Source of the DNA: Ruminococcus sp. | GTDB lineage: Bacteria; Bacillota; Clostridia; Lachnospirales; Lachnospiraceae | Direction: 5' to 3' | Assembly (NCBI GenBank): GCA_023663085.1 | Contig: JAMPIB010000006.1 | Span: 25,596-89,595, forward strand | DNA: 64,000 bases | Shown here: piece after piece, positions 35,360-42,646 of the stretch | Numbering within the stretch: position 1 is the first letter of the stretch | Layout of the letters: each line of letters starts with the position of its first letter | Translations under genes and position numbers: made by a program | The notes under the pieces: model-generated | What the model saw: the letters and a program-made list of their open reading frames with translations, nothing else | Database searches by the model: none | What the model was told of the DNA's origin: nothing

Positions 35360-35533
35360 TTAATCCATCATCTTGTACTGTAAAAACTCATATAAAAGCC
35401 TGCTGCCTTCCACGATATCCGGCGGCAGTAACGCCCTGGCAACCAGTTTCATATCGTCACTCATATCATCAATACGCCGCAGGTTCGCATAATCGCCATC
35501 AAAACCGGCTACCTGATATTGGATCGTCTGCAT
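35360..35533 (-). CDS. Small protein of 57 residues
   Basis: ATG at 35533 (start MQTIQYQVAGFDGDY, end YEFLQYKMMD). Acidic, helical C-terminus with a LLPPDIVEGSRLLYEFLQY segment; no transmembrane helix. A GGGAGA ribosome binding site stands six bases upstream. It shares a short transcript with the 38-residue protein, having a promoter at 35742-35770 and a terminator at 35314-35346, which supports a real gene. Not recognised. Confidence 0.6.
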   Translation of the reverse strand: MQTIQYQVAGFDGDYANLRRIDDMSDDMKLVARALLPPDIVEGSRLLYEFLQYKMMD

Positions 35534-35558
35534 ATCAGTCTCCCACTCTTTCCTGATC

Positions 35559-35675
35559 TTAATCTTCCTCGTCTTCTACAGCCGCTGCAATACCCGATAC
35601 AACGGCGGATACGACCGAAATAACTACAGGAATGATAATAACCACAAATCCACCAGCCAATAAAAGAAATTCCAT
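35559..35675 (-). CDS. Single-pass membrane miniprotein of 38 residues
   Basis: ATG at 35675 with AGAAGG nine bases upstream. The peptide is one hydrophobic helix (from MEFLLLAGGFVVIII through residue 31) followed by the acidic tail VEDEED. First gene of a two-gene unit with a consensus promoter 67 bp upstream and a terminator after the second gene. Such miniproteins often bind larger membrane proteins, but no partner can be named. Confidence 0.6.
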   Translation of the reverse strand: MEFLLLAGGFVVIIIPVVISVVSAVVSGIAAAVEDEED

Positions 35676-35741
35676 AGCAAATACCCTTCTTTCCACATTT
35701 ATCTTATCAATCTGTATCTTTACATTTCCTCAATTACCTTT

Positions 35742-35770
35742 ATTTTACATGAAATACTCCTGCATTTCAA
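35742..35770 (-). promoter_or_regulatory. Promoter of the small-gene unit
   Basis: TTGAAA (35765-35770), 17-base spacer, TAAAAT (35742-35747) on the minus strand, in the gap after the ABC-F gene. Confidence 0.72.
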
Positions 35771-35792
35771 CTGTAAAATCAAAAATTGGTTA

Positions 35793-37382
35793 TCAAATTG
35801 TAGCGGCTCCCCCAAACTCCACTACCCTTGTCGCGATCTTCTCCTGAAACCGCACATCATGCTCCACAAAAAGCATCGTCGGCTGAAAGCGCAGGAGTAG
35901 TTCTTCGATCTGCATACGGGAAAAAATGTCGATATAATTAAGCGGCTCATCCCAGATATACAGATGCGCGCTCGTAAGCAAACTGGCGGCGATCAGCACT
36001 TTTTTCTTCTGCCCTTCGGAAAAGTCCTCCATCCGCCTGGCAAACTGCACCCGTTCCAAGTCAAGCTGACGCAGGATTGCTTTAAAAAGGCTCTCATCCA
36101 GTTTTTCCGCTTCACAAAACGCCTCCAGACTGCCCCTCAAAAACGAGGTATCCTGATCAATATAAGAAATGATAAGTCCGCCCGCCGTCTGCAAAGTGCC
36201 GCTTTCTATACGCGCATCATATGATGATACCTCTTTATCGCTCTCACAAATTTCTTTTTTGGAAAACAGACACGCCTGAGATTTAAGATTTTTTCGCAGT
36301 ATCGCCTTGATAAAACTGGATTTTCCGCTGCCGTTGGCTCCCCGCAGAAGAACCCGCTCGCCCTGATGCAGTTCAAGATCAAAGTCCTGAAGCACCTGAT
36401 GTTTTCCATAAGCAAGACCGTATTTCTCCGCCCTGACCAGAACTTCCTTATGATGCTTTAAGGGCATGACTTTTAAATCAGCCGGCTTTTCAATATCCTG
36501 CAAAAGACCTTCCTTTTCTTCAATTTCCCGCCCGATCCGCTCATTCATCTGCTTAACGCGGCTCTGCATCTTCTTAGTCTTCGCGCCGATATAGGAACGC
36601 GTACCCAGGCTGCGGTCGTGTTCTTTTATGGGGTCGTAGCCGATCTTGCTGTTCTCGCTTTTTTCCGCCCAGCGGTTTGTACGGTCGACCGCTACTTTTA
36701 ACTTGCCAATCTCCTTACGGTGTTTTTCGTTTTCCGCCTTGTGAAAGGCGTCCATACGTCTTTTATTTTCCCACCAGGAGGAAAAATTGCCCTTCTGCAC
36801 CTCGATCGACACGCGGTTCAACACCAGAATGTGGTCTACGCAGGCGTCTAAGAGATCCCTGTCGTGCGATACCAGTAAGAATCCCTTTTTCCCGCGCAGA
36901 TACTCTTTTACCACCTCTCTTGAAGCGGCGTCTAAATGATTCGTCGGCTCGTCGATAAGCAGGAAATAATTATCTCTGGAAAAAAGAATCGCCAGCATCA
37001 CCCTGGTCCGCTCCCCGTGGCTTAACGTCCCGAACGGGCGGTACAACAGTTCGCTCTCCATATGCAGCTTATCCATTTCCATTAAGACCCGCCAGACCTC
37101 CACATCCGCCGCAATTTCCTCCATGAAATCCGCCATGCACCGCATCAGCTGTTCTTCCCTGATCTGATAAGGAAAATAATCGCAGACCGTATCCGCCTGT
37201 ATACTCCCCTGATATTCATATTTTCCCAGCAAAAGATTTAAGAACGTCGTCTTTCCCTTGCCGTTTCTGCCGATAAATCCAAGTTTCCAGTCCGTGTCAA
37301 TATTAAACGACACCTTTTCAAATATATTATCAAAACTGCCTTCATAACAAAAGGTCAGATCCGATACACTGATCCTTGCCAT
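35793..37382 (-). CDS. ABC-F ATPase, Lsa-type ribosomal protection protein
   Basis: Protein of 529 residues with two ATP-binding domains and no transmembrane segment. Domain 1: Walker A GRNGKGKTT, signature LSHGERTR, Walker B LLIDEPTNHLD. Interdomain linker about 190-300, rich in Lys and Arg. Domain 2: Walker A GANGSGKSS, signature FSEGQKKK, Walker B YIWDEPLNYID. This matches the Lsa/Vga-like ABC-F proteins that displace lincosamides, streptogramin A and pleuromutilins from the ribosome. The long leader with an upstream ORF and terminators (37443-37849) fits inducible resistance. Which drugs it protects against cannot be read here. Confidence 0.9.
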   Translation of the reverse strand: MARISVSDLTFCYEGSFDNIFEKVSFNIDTDWKLGFIGRNGKGKTTFLNLLLGKYEYQGSIQADTVCDYFPYQIREEQLMRCMADFMEEIAADVEVWRVLMEMDKLHMESELLYRPFGTLSHGERTRVMLAILFSRDNYFLLIDEPTNHLDAASREVVKEYLRGKKGFLLVSHDRDLLDACVDHILVLNRVSIEVQKGNFSSWWENKRRMDAFHKAENEKHRKEIGKLKVAVDRTNRWAEKSENSKIGYDPIKEHDRSLGTRSYIGAKTKKMQSRVKQMNERIGREIEEKEGLLQDIEKPADLKVMPLKHHKEVLVRAEKYGLAYGKHQVLQDFDLELHQGERVLLRGANGSGKSSFIKAILRKNLKSQACLFSKKEICESDKEVSSYDARIESGTLQTAGGLIISYIDQDTSFLRGSLEAFCEAEKLDESLFKAILRQLDLERVQFARRMEDFSEGQKKKVLIAASLLTSAHLYIWDEPLNYIDIFSRMQIEELLLRFQPTMLFVEHDVRFQEKIATRVVEFGGAATI

Positions 37383-37442
37383 AACATCCCGCCTTCCCTG
37401 CTACAGTCGCTCCGGACAGGTTTCCTCCCTGCCCATACGCAT

Positions 37443-37499
37443 AAAAAAAAGCGCAAGCTCCGCAGCTTGCGCTCCAAGAATTTACTTCGTAAATTCTTG
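37443..37499 (-). terminator. Double hairpin with U-tract in the ABC-F leader (repeat copy C)
   Basis: Minus strand: stem CAAGAATTTAC/GTAAATTCTTG (37475-37499), then stem GCGCAAGCT/AGCTTGCGC (37451-37472) directly followed by eight T residues. The second hairpin is a complete intrinsic terminator placed 60 bp before the ABC-F start codon. The layout copies the double-hairpin repeat at 14054 and 33431 with changed sequence. It may act as the attenuator. Confidence 0.75.
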
Positions 37500-37535
37500 C
37501 TTGAACTCCACTACGATTACAGCAATTTCCTATAT

Positions 37536-37566
37536 AAAAAAAAGAACCATCTGTCGCCAAATGATC
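37536..37566 (-). terminator. Second terminator-like hairpin in the ABC-F leader
   Basis: Minus strand: GGATCATTTG, loop GCGA, CAGATGGTTC, then eight T residues. Ten pairs including three G-U. It lies upstream of the 37443-37499 terminator in the same leader. A weaker hairpin with a T-run is found near 37697-37732. Confidence 0.6.
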
Positions 37567-37778
37567 CTGTATCTTTTATCCCGTTTTTATTTTATGCTCT
37601 TTCTAACCTGTCGTTCAGATAATAAACGTAAAACCGTTTAACACTGGTCCAGACACAAGGTATCCGCACGCATTACCGGCCGTTCCAAAGCATATACGAA
37701 AAAAGAGGGAATCCCAGAAACACAACCCACTCTTGGCAACATGATAAAAACATTCCATTCACATGTTTCAAAAGCAGA

Positions 37779-37790
37779 TTATCTTTGCAT
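37779..37790 (-). CDS. Three-codon upstream ORF (Met-Gln-Arg) of the ABC-F leader
   Basis: ATG CAA AGA TAA read on the minus strand, with a full AAGGAGG ribosome binding site (37798-37804) seven bases ahead and a strong promoter about 30 bp further up. A near-perfect ribosome binding site for a three-codon ORF, followed by terminator hairpins, is the arrangement expected for ribosome-stalling attenuation of antibiotic-inducible ABC-F genes. Confidence 0.6.
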   Translation of the reverse strand: MQR

Positions 37791-37820
37791 CTTCCCGCCT
37801 CCTTCTTGTACGATAGTTAC

Positions 37821-37849
37821 ACTATAGCACATTCCCATATAGGGTGCAA
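37821..37849 (-). promoter_or_regulatory. Promoter of the ABC-F leader
   Basis: TTGCAC (37844-37849), 17-base spacer, TATAGT (37821-37826) with an upstream TG (extended -10) on the minus strand. The leader from here to the ABC-F start is about 430 bases and holds no larger gene. Confidence 0.8.
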
Positions 37850-37873
37850 GCTGCTTTTTATAAGATTTCCCCT

Positions 37874-38194
37874 TTATTCAGCCTCACCAAACAAAATCTT
37901 CATATAATCCCTTTTTTTCATAATAATCCTGATCACTTCTATCCAGTTATCATCTACACGATAAAATGCCTTATACTTTTTGAAATCAACTGCATAAAAG
38001 CCTGTAAAAAGTCCTCTGTATGCAACCGGCGTTCCAGAAAGCGGAAATTCCCTCTTTTTCTCTATCATATCTATAAAATCATCCACATACCTATCCGCAA
38101 CATCATACTCTTTTGAAACTTCATATACACCATCCCAGACCTCATCCATATCACGCAATGCTGCCGGTGTGTAACGGATTTTATATTTCGTCAT
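37874..38194 (-). CDS. RelE/ParE-family toxin
   Basis: Protein of 106 residues with the ParE/RelE pattern: YKIRYTPAALRDMDEVWDGV at the start, GLFTGFYAVDFKKYKAFYRV in the core strands and VIRIIMKKRDYMKILF at the end. Its start overlaps the antitoxin stop by 4 bp. RelE members cut mRNA on the ribosome and ParE members poison gyrase; the sequence does not decide which. Downstream lies the promoter of the ABC-F leader. Confidence 0.9.
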   Translation of the reverse strand: MTKYKIRYTPAALRDMDEVWDGVYEVSKEYDVADRYVDDFIDMIEKKREFPLSGTPVAYRGLFTGFYAVDFKKYKAFYRVDDNWIEVIRIIMKKRDYMKILFGEAE

Positions 38195-38460
38195 CTGCCA
38201 TTCCTTCTATTTTGGAAATGACTGCGAAAATCATCCTCTGAAACCCAGCCATCCTCTTCCGCCGAACGGATGCCGGCATTCAGTTCGCACAGTAACTGAA
38301 TCATAGCCTCCGCCTTCTGAAAATTTTCCTCATCCTTCATATCGCGAATGCTGTATGCTCCATGTCCATTCCGTGTTAAATAAACAGGTGAGCCGGCAGT
38401 TACTTTTTCCAAAACACTTCCATAATTTCTTAAATCTGATACAGGTGCAATCGTTGGCAT
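38191..38460 (-). CDS. Phd/YefM-type antitoxin
   Basis: Protein of 89 residues: an N-terminal DNA-binding Phd/YefM fold (IAPVSDLRNYGSVLEKVTAG then PVYLTRNGHGAYSIRDM) and an acidic toxin-binding tail. ATG at 38460 with AAAGGAAG seven bases upstream is preferred to the GTG two codons earlier. It precedes and overlaps the toxin gene, the usual type II order, and should repress its own promoter at 38494-38522. Confidence 0.9.
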   Translation of the reverse strand: MPTIAPVSDLRNYGSVLEKVTAGSPVYLTRNGHGAYSIRDMKDEENFQKAEAMIQLLCELNAGIRSAEEDGWVSEDDFRSHFQNRRNGR

Positions 38461-38493
38461 ATGCACACTTCCTTTCGATCAATCTATAGAAAC

Positions 38494-38522
38494 AGTATAC
38501 CATAGTCTATCCCTCGCATCAA
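38494..38522 (-). promoter_or_regulatory. Promoter of the toxin-antitoxin pair
   Basis: TTGATG (38517-38522), 17 bases, TATACT (38494-38499) on the minus strand. Small palindromes (TTCGAA, TTCGCGAA) follow upstream at about 38540-38560 and could be antitoxin or response-regulator sites. Confidence 0.7.
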
Positions 38523-38573
38523 CAAACCATTCGATTAATTTTTCGAAATTATTATTCGCGAATTATGATTCGT

Positions 38574-39329
38574 CTACTCGCCCAGAACTTCCTCTATCTT
38601 TTGAAGCAGGACATCCTTTATGGGGGGTTTTAAGTAATAACCTGCCGGATGCAGGTCCAGCACGGCGTTGATATGTTCTCTGCTGTTCACTCCGGTCAAA
38701 AATATGACAGGAATGTCACATAGTTCTTCATCCGCTCGTATCATTTCCAATGTCATGCGGCCATCACATATCGGCATCTCATAATCCAGTAAGATGAGAT
38801 CAGGCCGCTTTTTTCCCATAGAAGTCATGGCCTGCGCGCCGGAAATTGCCATGGAGACTTCATATTCGTCTTTTAACATGGCTTTCACAGTCCGTAAGGT
38901 AGTGCCATTATCATCTACCACCAGGATATGTTTCTTCGCCCCGGCTCCCGTATCCGCTCCACTCTTTTCCTCTATATTAAGCCTGCGGCAGACCGCCTGA
39001 TAAATAAGCTGATTTTCGGTAGGACGAATCAGATTTTCAAACTGTTCCTCTTCATAGAACTTGGTAAAAAAAGTGCATTCCTCCGCAGTACCGATCGTGA
39101 TAACAGGTGTATCGGTATATTCCGTGCTCAACAGATAAAAAATGGATGCGTCAATATCATAGGCGCCTACCAGACTGATTATAACAAGATCCGGTTTCAC
39201 CACTTTCAGCATACCTTCAAAAACATTCTCATTTTCGGAACATAACTGTATATGAAAATATTCTGACAGATAGGCGTTCACATCTTTCACTATGTCATTC
39301 AGCTTTCCGACTAATAATATTTTTTTCAT
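38574..39329 (-). CDS. Response regulator with a degenerate and a complete receiver domain, no output domain
   Basis: Protein of 251 residues. Residues 1-115 look like a receiver fold without the acidic pocket (LLVGKLND in place of the DD pair). Residues about 132-251 are a full receiver: VVDDN, phospho-acceptor in LILLDYEMP, Thr in FLTG, Lys in YLKPP. There is no DNA-binding or enzymatic output. Its start overlaps the stop of the hybrid kinase gene (4 bp), so it is likely the next phosphorelay partner, possibly receiving phosphate from that kinase's HPt domain. Confidence 0.85.
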   Translation of the reverse strand: MKKILLVGKLNDIVKDVNAYLSEYFHIQLCSENENVFEGMLKVVKPDLVIISLVGAYDIDASIFYLLSTEYTDTPVITIGTAEECTFFTKFYEEEQFENLIRPTENQLIYQAVCRRLNIEEKSGADTGAGAKKHILVVDDNGTTLRTVKAMLKDEYEVSMAISGAQAMTSMGKKRPDLILLDYEMPICDGRMTLEMIRADEELCDIPVIFLTGVNSREHINAVLDLHPAGYYLKPPIKDVLLQKIEEVLGE

Positions 39330-42300
39330 TCTCCGCTCTCCTTTTGCTTAGAAAGTTGGTCTATGATAATCCGGACATAATTTTCTGTCTTTTCGGTATC
39401 CAGATTTTCTACTGCTTCTTTTAAAAGTTCTATATTTCTTTGCACTTCATCTTTATAACGGTAAGTATCAATGAGTTTTATCTTCTCATCGGCTTCGTCA
39501 AAATCCATCTCTTCCATAGCCAGACGAAGCATTTCCAGCAGGGCGCAGATAACGGAACCATCTTCCATTTCCGCCTTTTCCTCCGGCGCCTCTATCCCGA
39601 AAACGCCAACTAACTTCTCCCTGTAACCGTTCCATTCCGTCATAAATATCGGATGTAAACTCTGAATAACCTGCAGGTCTTCTTTTCCCGCTGCATCCTC
39701 CAATACTCTGGCCATGCCGGCTAACGGCAGGATACCTACTGTAGCCGCAAGGCTCTTCATGGCGTGCACCTGGATCCGGTAAGGATCAAACAGTCCCTTG
39801 GCACCAATTTCCTGATAGCAGATATCGAGTTTTTCGGCCGCCATCGGTATCTGTGCGAAAAAGTCTTCTACAGTAGATTGCAAAAGTTCCATTCCCGCCA
39901 AGTGCAGCCAGGCATAATTCCAGTCCAGACCTTCCACCATCGGCAGTTGTCCCAGATCCGGCATCTCCGCTGCTGCTGCCATTTTCCCATCATCCGCAGC
40001 CCCCGCTTCTTCGGGCTTTTTCGCATCGTCTGCGGGCGCCGCCTCTTTTAACAATTCTTTTGGCAGATAATTCCACAACATTTTTTCCAGTTTCGCCGAG
40101 ACAATGGGTTTAGACAGATAATCGTCAAACCCGGCGCCCAGATACTTTTCTTTCGCACCGGAGACTGCATTGGCCGTCAGGGCTATGACCGTTGCAGAGA
40201 CGCACAGATTTTCAGAGTCTTTTTTCATTCTTGCCAGGGTTTCAATGCCATCCATTTCCGGCATCATATGATCGAGAAAAATAATGTCAAACCGTTTCTG
40301 CCTGACCAGTTCCAGACACCTTGCGCCGCTTTCAGCCTCCGTGATCCTGACCTGCGTCTGACGCAGCAGATTTCCGAACACTTTACGGTTGGTGGCGTTA
40401 TCATCCACCACCAGCACCTGTGCCTCCGGTGCCGTAAATCCTGCGGCATAAGTATATTCCGCTGCTAACTGCTGGACATTCTGTTCAAAATCCCCAATCG
40501 GTTTATCATCAACAATACCCTGTTCCAAAGAAAAGAAGAACTTTGAGCCTTTTCCATAGACACTCTCTACCTGCAAATGACTGCCCATCATCTGCAATAA
40601 GCGGACCGTAATGCTCATACCCAGTCCGGTTCCTTCAATATTCCGGTTCCTGTCTTCTTCAATCCGCTCAAACTCGGCATAAAGTTTCGGCAGGTCTTCT
40701 TCTTTGATGCCGATTCCCGTATCTTCTATCTCAAAATAGAGAACCGCTTTCGACCCTTCCTTCTTATCCAGACGGATACGGAACCAGATATCGCCTTCCT
40801 GCGTATATTTGACCGCATTGGTCAAAATATTGGTCAGTACCTGTCTGACCCTGACGTCATCCCCATGCAGCATACAGGGAATCCCGCGATCCACTTCCAC
40901 ATGGAGCTGCAGATCTTTCTCTTTTGCACGCACACCGATCATATTGGACAGGTCGTGTATCATACTGCTCACATCATAATCAGCCTCCACGATCTCCATT
41001 TTCCCGGACTCAATCTTGGAAATGTCCAGAATATCGTTGACAAGGGACAGAAGTGTCTTTCCGGCTGTAAAAATATCCATTGCGTATTCCCGGATCCTGC
41101 TTTCTTTCGTTTCCCGCAGTATCATTTCATCCATGCCTAAGACCGCATTGATAGGGGTGCGGATCTCATGCGACATATTAGCCAGGAATTTTCCTTTTGC
41201 CTCACTGGCCGCCAACGCCAGTCTGGCATTTTCTTCCGCCTCTTCTTTGTAATCCTGCGCAACCTGCACCACATGGCGGCAGGCAAGTATGAACAAAAAC
41301 AGGGTCATGGCATACTGGCTGTATTTCATATTTTCCTGCACATTGTCCGCAGCGTTCCTGTACAGACTAAGCAGTTCCCCAAACAACAATACCATACCCA
41401 TGCCGGCCATAAGCCAGTTTACCTTTTTCCTGTCGGTTACAGCCGCTTTTATATACAAAAAGATGCCGACAACAATCACAAGTCTGAACCAACCTGCCGT
41501 AAACTTTGCCATATCCGCCAGATCATATATATTACTTACCTGTAAAATGAGCTGCACCAGTATATTCAGGTTCACCGCCGCAAATAATATCATAAACACT
41601 TTCGGATACGTCTTTTCCAGATCTTTTTTCAAATACATCAATAAAAGAATCGGAATCAGCATGATAAAAAGATACTGTCCAATGGAATAAATCGCCATTG
41701 TTCCGTAAATAACGCTTAACAATTCTGTTTTGACCAGATAATACAACCCGACATCTATACCAAGAGCCGCCAGCCAGAATACGCCGGACTTTTTTTGATT
41801 GGTAAAGATACATACGATGCCCAGAATCAGAAAAACTACCGCACTTATCAAGATAATGATACAACAGAACAGATTTACCAGATTGCTTTCAATCAACTGC
41901 AAGATGGCAATATCCCTCTGCGACACGCTCACCCTGCCAAGCGTTGCCGCCGCATTGGCATAAGAAGAAGTCAGTTCAATACGCAGAGTCCCATCGCCGA
42001 TATGCTCCGGCAGATCTACAAAATTCAACCTGCTGCCGGGCGACTTACCGAACATCCGCTGATTCTCAACGCCGTACTGGTAGATCACTTCGTTGTTCAA
42101 ACTTACACGCACAGTCGATTCCGTAGAATAAAATGTCAGCGTCAATCCGGCGTATTCATGTGGTATCGTATTCTGAAATACCAGCATTTCGCCGGGTTTG
42201 CTTGTTCCCTCATAGGGAAGAGATACAGTAAATCCGACTTCCTCCTCGTTTTGGATGGCTGTAGTATGGCCTTTATTTTCTTCATGACCTGAAACAGACT

Positions 42301-42571
42301 GCCTATGTGCTCCTTCCGCTGCGGGCATATCCGGCCGGACTTCGCCCTTCGGCATTTCTGACGTTTCCGGGTCGGTGCCTGCCGCCCCGCCGCTCTCTTC
42401 CTGTTGTTCCATAACACTTGTTACCGAAATGCACCGCCAGTTATCATTCATATCATATATAACATACTCGTTTGCGCTGCCTTCCTCTTCCTGAAACTGA
42501 TAAAGAGCGATAAATACACTCAGGATTGCCACAAGCACGATTCCGACCACTATATTATAATATTTTTTCAT
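39326..42571 (-). CDS. Hybrid histidine kinase with 7TM sensor, receiver and HPt domains
   Basis: About 1081 residues. Order: N-terminal helix; extracellular part with a jelly-roll-like segment (about 110-220); seven transmembrane helices (about 235-430) as in 7TMR-DISM sensors; HisKA with FLANMSHEIRTPINA; ATPase with NILTNAVKYT and GTGLGMSI; receiver with VVDDN and IIFLDHMMPEMDG; C-terminal HPt with HAMKSLAATVG. It can carry a full His-Asp-His relay. ATG at 42571 with GGAG seven bases upstream is preferred to 42601. Grouped with an HD-GYP gene, another hybrid kinase and a receiver protein. Confidence 0.9.
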   Translation of the reverse strand: MKKYYNIVVGIVLVAILSVFIALYQFQEEEGSANEYVIYDMNDNWRCISVTSVMEQQEESGGAAGTDPETSEMPKGEVRPDMPAAEGAHRQSVSGHEENKGHTTAIQNEEEVGFTVSLPYEGTSKPGEMLVFQNTIPHEYAGLTLTFYSTESTVRVSLNNEVIYQYGVENQRMFGKSPGSRLNFVDLPEHIGDGTLRIELTSSYANAAATLGRVSVSQRDIAILQLIESNLVNLFCCIIILISAVVFLILGIVCIFTNQKKSGVFWLAALGIDVGLYYLVKTELLSVIYGTMAIYSIGQYLFIMLIPILLLMYLKKDLEKTYPKVFMILFAAVNLNILVQLILQVSNIYDLADMAKFTAGWFRLVIVVGIFLYIKAAVTDRKKVNWLMAGMGMVLLFGELLSLYRNAADNVQENMKYSQYAMTLFLFILACRHVVQVAQDYKEEAEENARLALAASEAKGKFLANMSHEIRTPINAVLGMDEMILRETKESRIREYAMDIFTAGKTLLSLVNDILDISKIESGKMEIVEADYDVSSMIHDLSNMIGVRAKEKDLQLHVEVDRGIPCMLHGDDVRVRQVLTNILTNAVKYTQEGDIWFRIRLDKKEGSKAVLYFEIEDTGIGIKEEDLPKLYAEFERIEEDRNRNIEGTGLGMSITVRLLQMMGSHLQVESVYGKGSKFFFSLEQGIVDDKPIGDFEQNVQQLAAEYTYAAGFTAPEAQVLVVDDNATNRKVFGNLLRQTQVRITEAESGARCLELVRQKRFDIIFLDHMMPEMDGIETLARMKKDSENLCVSATVIALTANAVSGAKEKYLGAGFDDYLSKPIVSAKLEKMLWNYLPKELLKEAAPADDAKKPEEAGAADDGKMAAAAEMPDLGQLPMVEGLDWNYAWLHLAGMELLQSTVEDFFAQIPMAAEKLDICYQEIGAKGLFDPYRIQVHAMKSLAATVGILPLAGMARVLEDAAGKEDLQVIQSLHPIFMTEWNGYREKLVGVFGIEAPEEKAEMEDGSVICALLEMLRLAMEEMDFDEADEKIKLIDTYRYKDEVQRNIELLKEAVENLDTEKTENYVRIIIDQLSKQKESGE

Positions 42572-42646
42572 ATCCCTTCTCCGGCCCTTCAATCGCAGCA
42601 TTTACAACTTTTTCCTTTGTATTATATAAAAACAGGGACTGTTCTG

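Noticed and set aside
37530-37550. Six-codon ORF (Met-Val-Leu-Phe-Phe-Ile) as the attenuator peptide
   Set aside because: It has no clear ribosome binding site and lies over a terminator stem; the Met-Gln-Arg ORF at 37779-37790 has a far better site.
37342-37560. 72-codon frame over the ABC-F leader
   Set aside because: It reads through both terminator hairpins and into the ABC-F gene in another frame, with no ribosome binding site.
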